From Alteromonas sp. a30 (GTDB lineage Bacteria > Pseudomonadota > Gammaproteobacteria > Enterobacterales > Alteromonadaceae), in the NCBI RefSeq assembly GCF_026788005.1, contig NZ_JABEPE010000002.1:186001-250000 (forward strand): a DNA stretch of 64,000 nucleotides. Reading direction: 5' to 3'. This document shows, piece after piece, positions 36,759 through 46,194 of this stretch. Under the pieces are notes generated by a model. It made no database searches. It worked only from the letters and a program-made list of their open reading frames with translations, and was not told the DNA's origin. The translations under genes and the position numbers were made by a program. Within the stretch, counting starts at the first letter, position 1. Each line of letters starts with the position of its first letter.

Positions 36759-37886
36759 TTAGCGACGTAATTCTGGCGGAATGGGTAGATTCGTAGATAA
36801 CGATTTTGGCCGATGACCCTTGCCTGCTTTCCACTTCTTAAGCTGGAAGACATAAGCCAATACTTGTGCAACCGCCATGAAGAGTTTTTCCGGTATTTCA
36901 TGGTCAAGTTCAGTGGAATAATAAATAGCACGAGCAAGCGCAGGTGATGCCACCATGGGGACATCATTCCCCTCTGCAATTTTCCGAATATGCATTGCTA
37001 ACTCATCAACCCCTTTTGCAACTACAACAGGAGCTCTGTCTCCATTATCTTGATACTTAATGGCGATGGAATAATGCGTTGGGTTGGTGACGACAACATC
37101 AGCCTCGGGAACCGCCTGCATCATACGCTTTGCAGCAGCTTGGAACTGCAACTTACGAATACGGCTTTTAACAAGCGGATCACCTTCTGCATTCTTACGC
37201 TCATCCTTCACTTCTTGCTTCGTCATTTTCATTTGTTCGTTATGCTTGTATGACTGATAAGGCACATCAAACGCTGCAATAGGCAACATAGCGCAACAGA
37301 TAATGATAAAGCTCCAACCAATTAACTCTAGAGCGTGATAGACATTACGAGGATAAAGTTCTAAATCTAAATGCAACGCTTCATCACTGAAAAAACGCAA
37401 AACCGAAAACGTGATGGTCCCAACTATCAAAAACTTAGCCAGGGCCTTGAACAATTCAACAATGCCGTTCATCCCAAACATGCGTTTCAACCCGGCGATA
37501 GGACTCAGCTTACTTGCTTTAGGCTTAGCTGATTCCCATGACCAGTTGTAGCCTCCCAAGGCAATACTGCCATAAAAGCCTGCGATAACAGTGATCACTA
37601 GAAATGAAATGACGGGAATAGCCACTTCTGATAACGCAAAACCCCACGCTTGAAACATATGCGTGTAGTCATAGGTTTCATCCCGAGACAACGCAAACAT
37701 GCGCCCCATAATATTGTATACGGCCTTACCAATATCACGTCCAAGTATGAAAATAGAGATGGCACTAAACAGAAGAACAAGCGCCGTTCCCAATTCCCGG
37801 GATCGAGCAATTTGCCCTTTTTTTCGAGCATCCTCTATCCGTTTGGATGTGGGTTCCTCCGTTTTATCATGGGAATCTTCAGCCAT
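36759..37886 (-). CDS. flhB: Flagellar export switch protein FlhB
   Basis: 375 residues. The N-terminus is cytoplasmic (EEPTSKRIEDARKKGQIARS), four membrane helices follow between about 30 and 210, and a cytoplasmic domain carries the autocleavage motif N268-P-T-H in VVTNPTHYS. Cleavage between N268 and P269 lets FliK switch export from hook to filament substrates. It is the last gene of the fliK-flhB unit and follows fliR by 12 bases. The stand-alone protein at 23655-23972 is a paralogue of its C-terminal part. Confidence 0.96.
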   Translation of the reverse strand: MAEDSHDKTEEPTSKRIEDARKKGQIARSRELGTALVLLFSAISIFILGRDIGKAVYNIMGRMFALSRDETYDYTHMFQAWGFALSEVAIPVISFLVITVIAGFYGSIALGGYNWSWESAKPKASKLSPIAGLKRMFGMNGIVELFKALAKFLIVGTITFSVLRFFSDEALHLDLELYPRNVYHALELIGWSFIIICCAMLPIAAFDVPYQSYKHNEQMKMTKQEVKDERKNAEGDPLVKSRIRKLQFQAAAKRMMQAVPEADVVVTNPTHYSIAIKYQDNGDRAPVVVAKGVDELAMHIRKIAEGNDVPMVASPALARAIYYSTELDHEIPEKLFMAVAQVLAYVFQLKKWKAGKGHRPKSLSTNLPIPPELRR

Positions 37887-37898
37887 CAGCGCATTCCT

Positions 37899-38678
37899 CT
37901 ATGGGCAAATTCTCAAAAGCTGACACATCAATAATTGCGCCCGCTCCCACTGCGCTAAAAAGTGCGTAGTGAAGTTGCTTAACGTTAAAGCCATAATAAT
38001 TAGACCAGTGATTTGTGCAATGGAAAAACCAATCGTAAAAATATTCAGCTGCGGTGCTGCTTTAGTCATGACCCCAAAAGCCAAGTTAATAATAAGAAGC
38101 GACACGATTGGCGCTAATGACAAGGTGAGGGAAGCAACAAACATCCAGGCACTCCAATCCACAATGCTTTTCATTTGACCTGCGGTCCACCAGCCTTCGC
38201 TAATGGGGAAGGCTTGAAAACTCATTACAATCATACGAATCATGGACAAATGCCCATCAAAGGCCCAAAACAGCAATGTGGCCAAAATCAGATAAAACTG
38301 CCCAACGGCAGGGACATTAATACCGTTTACGGGATCGACGATTGACGCAAATCCCAACCCTGTTTGCATTGCAATCACCTGACCTGCAATAACAAAAGTG
38401 TTTAAGACCATTGTAGAAATGAAGCCAATTCCTGCGCCAATAATCAACTGCTGAACCACTATTACCATGGTATCTACGCTCACCATTTCTTTTACATGCA
38501 CAGGTTCAATAACCGGCATAATCATAAAAGACAAAAGCAGTGTTAACAGAACACGGATAGGCGTTGGAATAGATTTAGCACTAATGCCAATCATTGCTGC
38601 AAACATGCCCGATATGCGCATAAAGGGCAGCATTAAATCCGCTAAAAACTGATAAATGGTATCCAGAGGAAAATTCAT
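37899..38678 (-). CDS. fliR: Flagellar export apparatus protein FliR
   Basis: About 259 residues, six predicted membrane helices, with QTGLGFASIVDPVNGINVPAVG (spanning about residues 100-121) as the family signature. It forms the export channel with FliP and FliQ. The ATG at 38676-38678 lies four bases after the fliQ stop and has GGGTGA in front. An in-frame TTG at 38693 would add five residues and overlap fliQ. Confidence 0.94.
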   Translation of the reverse strand: MNFPLDTIYQFLADLMLPFMRISGMFAAMIGISAKSIPTPIRVLLTLLLSFMIMPVIEPVHVKEMVSVDTMVIVVQQLIIGAGIGFISTMVLNTFVIAGQVIAMQTGLGFASIVDPVNGINVPAVGQFYLILATLLFWAFDGHLSMIRMIVMSFQAFPISEGWWTAGQMKSIVDWSAWMFVASLTLSLAPIVSLLIINLAFGVMTKAAPQLNIFTIGFSIAQITGLIIMALTLSNFTTHFLAQWERAQLLMCQLLRICP

Positions 38679-38682
38679 CGGC

Positions 38683-38952
38683 TCACCCAACAATTTCCGG
38701 GATGCGGTGAACCATTGAAATGGTAAAATCCATCACTTTTTGAACGAGCCAATGCCCGCCCCACATTAACGCGAGCAGCGTCACAATTAAACGAGGCAAG
38801 AAGTTGATAGTCTGTTCATTGATTGACGTTGCCGCTTGGAATACGGCAACAATTAAGCCCACAATCATACTCGGAACGATAATGGCGCTTACCAATATAA
38901 TGACCATGGTAAGTGCTTCTTGGAGTATCTCGACAAAGACTTCTGGGCTCAT
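38683..38952 (-). CDS. fliQ: Flagellar export apparatus protein FliQ
   Basis: 89 residues with two membrane helices. It starts MSPEVFVEILQEAL and contains GLIVAVFQAATSINEQTI, the FliQ signature. It is part of the FliPQR export channel and follows fliP by nine bases. Confidence 0.95.
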   Translation of the reverse strand: MSPEVFVEILQEALTMVIILVSAIIVPSMIVGLIVAVFQAATSINEQTINFLPRLIVTLLALMWGGHWLVQKVMDFTISMVHRIPEIVG

Positions 38953-38961
38953 TTGTCTCTC

Positions 38962-39717
38962 CTACATGCCAAAACTGGTGGCTAATGTGCCGAATATTAA
39001 ATTCCAGCCATCAACTAGAACAAACAGCATCAGCTTAAAGGGAAGAGAAACAATCATTGGCGATAACATCATCATCCCCATCGCCATCAAAACCGACGCA
39101 ACAACTAAGTCGAGGATCAAGAAGGGAATAAACAACATAAAACCAATTTGGAATGCGGTTTTCAGCTCACTGGTAACAAACGCTGGGATAAGTACGGTCA
39201 TAGGCACATCATCCACATCTTGAACCTGATCTTGATAGCCGCCGATTTCAACAAATGTTTCCAAGTCTTTTACTCGGGTTTGCGACATCATGAAAGCTCG
39301 AAGAGGTAATTTTGCGTTTTCAAACGCATCTCTTGCGGTCATGGTTTCACTCAAGTAAGGCTGGAGTGCCGTTTCGTTAATTTTTTCAAAAACGGGCGCC
39401 ATGATAAACATGGTCAAAAACAAACTAATACCGATAATGACTTGGTTTGAGGGAGCCTGTTGTAACCCCATTGCCTGACGTAAAATCGACATCACCACAA
39501 CAATACGTGTAAAGGATGTCATCATCACCACAAATGCTGGAATTAAGCTTAGTGCCGTCATGATAAACAGCACTTGCAGAGTCATGGTGTAATCTTGAGA
39601 GCCATCAGGGTTACTCGTGATGGTTAGCGCTTTTATTCCCGGAGCAGCAGACGCCACTTCGGGTAAAAACAGTAACACAAACGCAACCAATAACGATGAA
39701 ATCACGCGTAAAGTCAT
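38962..39717 (-). CDS. fliP: Flagellar export apparatus protein FliP
   Basis: 251 residues. A cleavable signal peptide (residues 1-24, ending ASA) is followed by four membrane helices. Signatures are [24 protein letters not shown]-type [16 protein letters not shown], and [20 protein letters not shown]. FliP pentamers form the export pore. The ATG overlaps the fliO stop (ATGA). Confidence 0.95.
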   Translation of the reverse strand: MTLRVISSLLVAFVLLFLPEVASAAPGIKALTITSNPDGSQDYTMTLQVLFIMTALSLIPAFVVMMTSFTRIVVVMSILRQAMGLQQAPSNQVIIGISLFLTMFIMAPVFEKINETALQPYLSETMTARDAFENAKLPLRAFMMSQTRVKDLETFVEIGGYQDQVQDVDDVPMTVLIPAFVTSELKTAFQIGFMLFIPFLILDLVVASVLMAMGMMMLSPMIVSLPFKLMLFVLVDGWNLIFGTLATSFGM

Positions 39718-40187
39718 TCTGAATCTCCATTGACCTTCGTTTGCTGCTTGGTTAATAAACTCTGAAATTTCGACTTGAGATTTTCATTCACTTGCGGCCC
39801 GGAAATAGGCTGTTCAAGCTTTGCGAGATGATTAATATTATTCGCAGTAATACCGATAAGATGCTGTTCATCCCCCACTTGCACCACCATCATACGCTCC
39901 CGGGTTCCCACCATCATCGTTGCCACGACATGCATTTGATTTGATCCCGTATGCGTGACATTTAATCGGCGCAATAAATAAGCCAGCATGAACACAATGC
40001 CTATTACCACGATGAGTGACAAAAAAACGGACACTAGTGTGCTTGCTGAACCAATTGACTGGGAGTTTTTTTCTTCCGCAAATAAAGGATAGGAAATAAG
40101 GATGAGAGGCAGTGAAACCCACCAACCTCTCTGTAAGTATTTGAATTTACTTGAGCTTTTTAATTCTTTCGATCTGACTAATAACAT
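39714..40187 (-). CDS. fliO: Flagellar assembly protein FliO
   Basis: 157 residues. A hydrophobic signal-like segment (about residues 22-38) and one membrane helix (about 50-70, [21 protein letters not shown] with basic flanks) are followed by the FliO domain ([22 protein letters not shown]). It helps FliP assemble. The only usable start is the ATG at 40185-40187, so the gene overlaps the end of fliN by about 40 bases. In other bacteria the two usually abut or overlap slightly. Confidence 0.87.
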   Translation of the reverse strand: MLLVRSKELKSSSKFKYLQRGWWVSLPLILISYPLFAEEKNSQSIGSASTLVSVFLSLIVVIGIVFMLAYLLRRLNVTHTGSNQMHVVATMMVGTRERMMVVQVGDEQHLIGITANNINHLAKLEQPISGPQVNENLKSKFQSLLTKQQTKVNGDSE

Positions 40188-40572
40188 CCGTTAACCGAAT
40201 ACCAAATTTATCATTGACCACAACTACTTCTCCATGAGCAATCAACGTGCCATTTACCAACACGTCCAACGGCTCACCAGCAACCCGGTCGAGTTCTACA
40301 ACCGAACCTTGGTTCAATTGCAGCAGATTACGAATGCTAATCAAACTCCGGCCCACTTCCATCGAAATGGTAACAGGAATATCAAGAATTGTATCGAGTT
40401 TACGTTTTTCATCACCGGTGATTTCATCAGCTACCAGCTCATCAAGCTCGGCGGGCTGCACATCTTCTGCACCAAGTAACCCGGCATCTCCTGATTCTTG
40501 AGCCTCAGCTTCGGCTTGTTCTGCCATTGCCTCTGCCCAATCATCCATACCGCCTTCGTCTTCACCACTCAT
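40147..40572 (-). CDS. fliN: Flagellar motor switch protein FliN
   Basis: 141 residues: an acidic N-terminal half (DDWAEAMAEQAEAEAQESGD) and the conserved SpoA domain ([61 protein letters not shown]). It forms most of the C-ring with FliM and FliG. It follows fliM by 24 bases. Confidence 0.96.
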   Translation of the reverse strand: MSGEDEGGMDDWAEAMAEQAEAEAQESGDAGLLGAEDVQPAELDELVADEITGDEKRKLDTILDIPVTISMEVGRSLISIRNLLQLNQGSVVELDRVAGEPLDVLVNGTLIAHGEVVVVNDKFGIRLTDVISQIERIKKLK

Positions 40573-40596
40573 ACTTCACCTCTTTCTTATTTCGCA

Positions 40597-41655
40597 CTAC
40601 AAATCTTCTTCTAGGACTTGTAGCTCTGCATCACTGTCAATTCTGCGTCCACCTTTCGTTAGCAGGTGTAGCTGAGATTTAACCGAAACCGGTCTTGGGA
40701 TCTTCTCAACAATTTTCAATGCTAGATATTCACGCGAACGACCTAGTTTACTTCTAAAGGTAGGCAAGCCTTCCACCAAAACCGTAATGTATTCAGGCAT
40801 TTCAATCGGGATAACATCGCCATCTTTTAGATCCATAACTTTACCTAAAGGCATATCAAAATCCATCATATGCGTGCCCAATTCAACATTAACATCCATG
40901 ATTTCATCGCGAAGTGCTCGACTCCACCGTAGATCCGTGTCTTCTTTATCACTCTGTACACCAGCATCTAGCAGTTCTCGAATAGGTTCAAGCATTGAAT
41001 AAGGCAACGCTACATGGAAATCCCCACCGCCACCATCAAGCTCGATATGGAACGAGCTAATCACCACAACTTCCGTTGGGTTAACAATGTTGGCCATCGC
41101 GGGGTTTACTTCCGAATCTAAATATTCGAAGGATACATCCATAACAGGACCCCAAGCTTCCTTGTAATCCTCAAAGATGATTTTCAAAAGCATCTGGATA
41201 ATTCGACGCTCTGTTGGTGTAAATTCACGCCCCTCGATTTTGGCATGGTATCGACCATCACCACCGAAGAAGTTATCCACTAATATGAAAACTAAACGGG
41301 CTTCCATAGTAATGAGCCCTGTCCCTTTTAACGGACGGAAACGCACCATGTTTAAGCTGGTCGGCACAAACAAAGTATGGATATATTCGCCAAATTTGAT
41401 CATCTGTATGCCGTTAATCGACACCTCAGCAGAACGGCGCATCATGTTGAATAAACTGACACGCATATGACGCGCAAAACGTTCGTTTACCATTTCAAGC
41501 GTTGGCATTCGCCCACGAACAATACGATCTTGTGAAGAAAAGTCATATTCCATCGCGGACGTGCTAACGTCCGAATCTTCTATGTCTTCTTCTTCGACTT
41601 CATCAACACCGTGTAACAGGGCATCAATTTCGTCTTGAGATAATAAATCGCTCAC
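40597..41655 (-). CDS. fliM: Flagellar motor switch protein FliM
   Basis: 352 residues. The N-terminal CheY-binding peptide LLSQDEIDALLHG (residues 4-16) is followed by an acidic linker, a CheC-like middle domain (about 45-230) and a SpoA C-terminal domain. Start is GTG (41653-41655) with AGAGG just upstream. CheY-P binds the N-terminal peptide to reverse rotation. The same type of peptide recurs in the CheA linker. Confidence 0.96.
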   Translation of the reverse strand: MSDLLSQDEIDALLHGVDEVEEEDIEDSDVSTSAMEYDFSSQDRIVRGRMPTLEMVNERFARHMRVSLFNMMRRSAEVSINGIQMIKFGEYIHTLFVPTSLNMVRFRPLKGTGLITMEARLVFILVDNFFGGDGRYHAKIEGREFTPTERRIIQMLLKIIFEDYKEAWGPVMDVSFEYLDSEVNPAMANIVNPTEVVVISSFHIELDGGGGDFHVALPYSMLEPIRELLDAGVQSDKEDTDLRWSRALRDEIMDVNVELGTHMMDFDMPLGKVMDLKDGDVIPIEMPEYITVLVEGLPTFRSKLGRSREYLALKIVEKIPRPVSVKSQLHLLTKGGRRIDSDAELQVLEEDL

Positions 41656-41670
41656 ACCACGCCTCTTTGG

Positions 41671-42189
41671 TTACTGCATAACAAAGCCGGTAAATAATAC
41701 TTGCTCAACGACATCTTTACCTGCGACCTCGTTTAACGCCTTTTGGACTTCTCGTAAAGACTGGTCCCGCATTGCAACTTTACCCACTTCTGTGACTAAA
41801 TCATCCGCACTAGAAGAGCTAAACACTTTTAATAAAGTTCCTTCTATCATGGGAATATGCATTTTTGCTAATTCTTCACTTTCTGCGCCACGCACCATGA
41901 GTTGCACTTTAATCTGGACTAATCTATCTCGACCAGAACCAGGCACGTTAAAGATAAATGGTCTTGGCATTGCAACATATAAAGCCGTTCCAACATCTGC
42001 ATTGAGTGTTTGACCACCCTGAGCCCCGTCTCCTTCTTGTGCCATCATTTCCTCAGGAACTTCTTCGGAGCCGCCTAAGAAGAAGTAAGCCGCACCGCCA
42101 CCTATTGCCAGTACAACGACAATAATGATGATCAACATCATCTTGCCTTTTTTACCGCCTTCTTCCATTTCTAATTCGTTGTCAGCCAT
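41671..42189 (-). CDS. fliL: Flagellar basal body-associated protein FliL
   Basis: 172 residues: a short charged N-terminus (EEGGKKGK), one membrane helix (about 16-37), a flexible acidic linker, and the periplasmic FliL domain (RLVQIKVQLMVRGAESEELAK, EGTLLKVFSS, VLFTGFVMQ at the end). It surrounds the stator units. About 98 bp separate it from fliK upstream. Confidence 0.94.
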   Translation of the reverse strand: MADNELEMEEGGKKGKMMLIIIIVVVLAIGGGAAYFFLGGSEEVPEEMMAQEGDGAQGGQTLNADVGTALYVAMPRPFIFNVPGSGRDRLVQIKVQLMVRGAESEELAKMHIPMIEGTLLKVFSSSSADDLVTEVGKVAMRDQSLREVQKALNEVAGKDVVEQVLFTGFVMQ

Positions 42190-42287
42190 TGCTTAATCTC
42201 GTGGTTTGTTTAGAACAAATTGTTAGCGCAGCAATTAAACCCGCATTTCTTTAATTCTACAACAAGCTATAAATTTATTGTGTTGTT

Positions 42288-44204
42288 TTAAGCAAAGTAA
42301 TCAATACCATTGACCGAACCGTTCACCATTTGAATGGTTTGCACTTCTGGTACGTCTTCTTCTAGCTCAGAGGAACCGTCACCATTTCCACCACGACCAT
42401 CCGCTAATTGACCATCACCCGCTTCCCCCTGTTGATTAGACTCTTGTTGAACGGAAGATTGTCCAAGCTCAATGCCTTGCTCATCTAACAACTCTTTTAA
42501 CCTAGGTGTAGCTTGTTCCAATGCCTCTCTAGCGTGCTGAGTCTGTACAACAAAGTTAACGGATGCGGCGTCACCTGTCATATTTAACTTAATCTTCATT
42601 CCACCAAGATCGGGTGGATCGAGACGAATTTCCGCCACCATGTTTTTCTGGTTAACCATAACCTGCACTTTTTCAGCCAAATGCTGAGGCGCTTCCGGCT
42701 TATGCATGTTAACGGTCTTATCCATTTGTGCGGCTTGTTGTTGTCTTGAAGCCTCCAACTGGGCTGTATTTAACTCTTTAGCGGAAACGGTAGAAGTCGA
42801 CTGAGGTCGACTTGTTTCAGCGACCAGTTGTTTTTGCTCCGTTAATTGACTAGATACTTCAAGGCTACTACTAGCAACGGACAACACCTGTTGCAGTTTC
42901 GCCTGCTCAACATTAACAGATGAATTCACATCAGTGACACTTGCCAATGCATCTTTAACAACTTGGGCAACATCCGCTGCACTATCGCCTTGTTTCAACT
43001 GTGACTTTAAGTCTTCCAGCCCTGCTTTTAACTTTTCAACAAAGCTTTCTTTTAATTCTGGAGAAGCATCTTTCGGTAATATTTGCTGGGCCACATATTC
43101 TGCTACTTTCTGCACTTGTTCAGGCTCAGCCTTCGCAATTTGACGCGCTAATGTGTCTGTTACCTGAAGCACTTCATCTAAGCTTTCCGCTGCTTTATCT
43201 GCTGTTATGGGTGTTTGCAACACGTTAGCGACAAGCTTGGTATCTAGTTTCAGCCATTCACCGCCGCTTAGCTCTTTTAATGCTGAACCTGCTAATTCGG
43301 GTTTTGTATCAATAAATTCATCAATCATTTGATCAAGCTTGGCGAGTTCTTCCTCAGACACTTCATCTTGAGACTTGAGCGCATCAATCAGACTTAAAAT
43401 ATCCGCTAATGACTCACCTTCCGCTTCACCAGTGGCTTCATCTGTTGCCAATGTGTTATCTGTACTCGCGGCACTCCCCACAATCTGTTCTGACACTTCC
43501 TCTAACGTTTGAGATTGAGAGTTAACAATATCTTTTAGTGCTTTTTGCAAATCTGATAATTGAGAAATATCGGCTGGAATATCAGTCTCGGGTGGTGGAG
43601 TTGTACCATCAGTTTCAATGATAGCTCCCCTAGACTGACCGTAGATTTTATCTAACATCGTTAACCAATCAAAATGCTCTGCTGGTTTTGATGCCACTTC
43701 ACCACCTTGCTCATCAGGAGCAGGTTCGCCAATCTGTTCATCTCCCGATACGTCTCCAGCCTGTTCCGCTTCTTTTGCACTCCAGTCAGCCTCATCACTA
43801 TGATGTTCTGATGCTTCCTGTGATGAGGATTCTGCATTATTTGAAGATGGCTTGTCGGCGCTGGAACGCTCATTTTGCTCAGTTCGGGACGTTTCCTGCT
43901 TGTAAGCATCAGCCTGTTTTTCGGCTTCAAGCACCTCTGTGTCTCTTCTTTTATCAGCTTCTTTCGCGCTATTTAGCTTTTCGGATGAAGCTCGTTTACT
44001 GGCTTGGCGAGTTTCGTTATCACGAATCGCTTGTCGTTCACCACGCTCATTGGCTTCTGCAATATGGCGATTTTGATCGAATACAGACGCGAACTCCTGC
44101 CCTCGTCCTCTATCATGACTCGAAGCATTATTTCCAGCGCCTAACTTATTAGGAGAGGCAAGGTCATTTTTTTGAGCGGCAAGATGTTGCATCATCGTTT
44201 GCAT
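42288..44204 (-). CDS. fliK: Flagellar hook-length control protein FliK
   Basis: 638 residues. The first ~500 are a charged, low-complexity ruler region rich in Glu, Ala, Ser and Gln. The Flg_hook domain (about 525-600) contains AEIRLDPPDLGGMKIKLNM and NFVVQTQHAREALEQATPRL. It measures the hook and signals FlhB to switch export. It is the first gene of the unit ending at flhB. A sigma-54 element lies about 120 bases upstream. The ruler has almost no similarity to the paralogue at 21670-23658. Confidence 0.93.
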   Translation of the reverse strand: MQTMMQHLAAQKNDLASPNKLGAGNNASSHDRGRGQEFASVFDQNRHIAEANERGERQAIRDNETRQASKRASSEKLNSAKEADKRRDTEVLEAEKQADAYKQETSRTEQNERSSADKPSSNNAESSSQEASEHHSDEADWSAKEAEQAGDVSGDEQIGEPAPDEQGGEVASKPAEHFDWLTMLDKIYGQSRGAIIETDGTTPPPETDIPADISQLSDLQKALKDIVNSQSQTLEEVSEQIVGSAASTDNTLATDEATGEAEGESLADILSLIDALKSQDEVSEEELAKLDQMIDEFIDTKPELAGSALKELSGGEWLKLDTKLVANVLQTPITADKAAESLDEVLQVTDTLARQIAKAEPEQVQKVAEYVAQQILPKDASPELKESFVEKLKAGLEDLKSQLKQGDSAADVAQVVKDALASVTDVNSSVNVEQAKLQQVLSVASSSLEVSSQLTEQKQLVAETSRPQSTSTVSAKELNTAQLEASRQQQAAQMDKTVNMHKPEAPQHLAEKVQVMVNQKNMVAEIRLDPPDLGGMKIKLNMTGDAASVNFVVQTQHAREALEQATPRLKELLDEQGIELGQSSVQQESNQQGEAGDGQLADGRGGNGDGSSELEEDVPEVQTIQMVNGSVNGIDYFA

Positions 44205-44324
44205 TCCTCGAAAAACGTATGTGACAAAATCAACATAACAAATTGAATTTTATCGAATTTCAAACTTATCCACTGACGGTATTGTGAAATTCGTCAAGAT
44301 ACCGATACTTTATGCAAAAACTAA

Positions 44325-44341
44325 TGCAAGAGTTATTCCAA
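44325..44341 (-). promoter_or_regulatory. Sigma-54 promoter element upstream of fliK
   Basis: The minus strand reads TTGGAATAACTCTTGCATT. GG (44338-44339) and GC (44326-44327) are ten bases apart. The -12 half (TTGCAT) is a full match and the -24 half (TGGAAT) is weaker than at fliE or flrB. It lies between fliJ and fliK and would drive fliKLMNOPQR-flhB. Confidence 0.6.
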
Positions 44342-44356
44342 CTAATCAAAACTTGT

Positions 44357-44803
44357 TTAATTTTTAATCCTTCGGAAAAAGCGTTGTGTTGCGACTTCGT
44401 CCATTAACTTCTGATCCTGCTTGGCTTCTTTCATTAATGCTTCTTGCTTTTTCTTCTCCAGCAGCATTTCAACGGCTTTGCGTTTTTGCTGGTGCTGTAA
44501 CCAAATCGACTTTCGCTGGTCTGCTGCTAACACCGCGTTATGAATAATCTTTCGTTGCTGCTCGCAGGCTGAATCCAGCTTGGCAATAAAATCTTGATGT
44601 TGGTTAAAAGTCATGGCCTTTAACCCTTCTGAACGGCCTTTTAACTGGATTTGACGAAAATAATCTAGACGGTACTGCTCCAAACCTTGGAGTTTCATTC
44701 TTTGCTCGTTAACGTAACTCTGAGCCAATTGGAAGTTCATCGCCGCCTTTTCTTCTTTCTCTTGCTCTAATTGGGCAACTAAATGAAGCTGTGAATTTGC
44801 CAA
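44357..44803 (-). CDS. fliJ: Flagellar export chaperone FliJ
   Basis: A 148-residue, highly charged, nearly all-helical coiled-coil protein, as expected for FliJ. It includes EEKAAMNFQLAQSYVNEQR and LEQYRLDYFRQIQLKG. It sits in the FliI ring and helps substrates reach FlhA. The TTG start (44801-44803) has GGGAG eight bases upstream, and the gene follows fliI by 17 bases. Confidence 0.9.
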   Translation of the reverse strand: MANSQLHLVAQLEQEKEEKAAMNFQLAQSYVNEQRMKLQGLEQYRLDYFRQIQLKGRSEGLKAMTFNQHQDFIAKLDSACEQQRKIIHNAVLAADQRKSIWLQHQQKRKAVEMLLEKKKQEALMKEAKQDQKLMDEVATQRFFRRIKN

Positions 44804-44820
44804 CGTCTTTACTCCCTAAA

Positions 44821-46149
44821 CTAACTGTTTTGCACGGTTTGAATAAGTTGAACCATGCCTTGTAAACTTTCATCATAAGGAATAATTTCTTTCATTTTTT
44901 GTTGTAAGAATTGATTGATATGAGGTTCGGCCCGAACAGCAAGATCAATTCGAGGGTCAGTGCCTTTGCTATAGGCGCCAATGCTAATTAAGTCTTTGTT
45001 TTGCTGATAAGTCGAATAGACCTGTTTTAACGCTCGCATCGAATCTAGATGCTGGTCGCTCACGACCATTGGCATAACACGACTAATGGATGCTTCAATG
45101 TCAATTGCTGGGAAATGTCCTGAATCTGCGAGTTGTCGCGTTAAAACGATATGTCCGTCTAAAATCGCGCGAGCGGAGTCAGCGATCGGGTCTTGCAAAT
45201 CATCCCCTTCTGTTAAAACGGTATAAAATGCGGTAATGCTACCCTGATTTTCGGCTCCATTGCCCGCACGCTCAACTAAAGCAGGTAAACGCGCAAATAC
45301 TGAGGGTGGATAACCTTTTGTTGCCGGCGGTTCGCCCACAGCCAATGCAATTTCGCGCTGCGCCATGGCATAGCGTGTTAAGGAATCTATGAGCAGCAAC
45401 ACATTCATGCCTTGATCGCGAAAATATTCCGCAATACTCACCGCGGTTTCACAGCCTTTTAAGCGCATTAAGGGTGAGGTATCGGCAGGTGCAGCAACTA
45501 CAACGGATTTTTGGCGCTCTTCTTCGCCCAAAATGTCTTGAATGAATTCTTTAACCTCTCGACCACGCTCCCCCACTAATCCAACAACAACGACATCGGC
45601 GGTCGTACCTCGTGTCATCATGCCAAGCAATACGCTTTTACCGACACCACTTCCAGCGAACAACCCCATACGTTGCCCAACGCCGACAGTTATCATTGAA
45701 TTAATGGCTCGCACGCCAACATCTAAAGGCTGAGTAATCGGTTTACGGATCAGAGGGTTCATTGGTGGGCGTGTTAATGGAACCCGTTTTTCCGCTTTAA
45801 TCGCACCAAGACCATCTAAGGGTTGACCGTTACCGTCAACTACTCGACCAAGTAAGGACATACCAACAGGAATCCCACCTTCTCGATTAAGAGGCATCAC
45901 CCGCGAGCCAGGTACAATACCTTTTACGGCTTCGGTTGGCATGAGGTAGGTTACTGCGTCAGCGAAGCCAACCACTTCGGCTTCGATTTCACCGTCAATT
46001 GTTTGTACTAAACACTGACTGCCAACAGGTAACTGGCATCCAACGGCTTCTAATGTTAGGCCAACGCCTCGCACTAATTTACCAGATGCCACAGGTTTGG
46101 AATGTGGAATTTGCGTTTGTAGAGTTTTGACTTTTTCTAAAAAATCCAT
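44821..46149 (-). CDS. fliI: Flagellar export ATPase FliI
   Basis: 442 residues: an N-terminal beta-barrel domain, then Walker A GSGVGKS (166-172), Walker [13 protein letters not shown] and the F/V-type signature [14 protein letters not shown]. It forms a hexamer that unfolds export substrates, with FliH and FliJ as partners. It follows fliH by about 45 bases. Confidence 0.96.
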   Translation of the reverse strand: MDFLEKVKTLQTQIPHSKPVASGKLVRGVGLTLEAVGCQLPVGSQCLVQTIDGEIEAEVVGFADAVTYLMPTEAVKGIVPGSRVMPLNREGGIPVGMSLLGRVVDGNGQPLDGLGAIKAEKRVPLTRPPMNPLIRKPITQPLDVGVRAINSMITVGVGQRMGLFAGSGVGKSVLLGMMTRGTTADVVVVGLVGERGREVKEFIQDILGEEERQKSVVVAAPADTSPLMRLKGCETAVSIAEYFRDQGMNVLLLIDSLTRYAMAQREIALAVGEPPATKGYPPSVFARLPALVERAGNGAENQGSITAFYTVLTEGDDLQDPIADSARAILDGHIVLTRQLADSGHFPAIDIEASISRVMPMVVSDQHLDSMRALKQVYSTYQQNKDLISIGAYSKGTDPRIDLAVRAEPHINQFLQQKMKEIIPYDESLQGMVQLIQTVQNS

Positions 46150-46194
46150 AGCAGCCTAAGTGTGTAAACAGGCTGATGCTAACGATGTCAAAAT

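Noticed and set aside
38804-39223. A 139-residue plus-strand open frame opposite fliP and fliQ
   Set aside because: Antisense to two conserved export genes with no ribosome site or motif.
42228-42241. A GG-N10-GC spacing on the minus strand upstream of fliL
   Set aside because: Only the GG and GC match; the flanks (GGTTTA and CTGCG) are far from the sigma-54 consensus, unlike the four accepted sites.
43688-44152. A 154-residue plus-strand open frame opposite fliK, rich in His and Leu
   Set aside because: It mirrors the low-complexity ruler region of fliK; biased composition opens the reverse frame.
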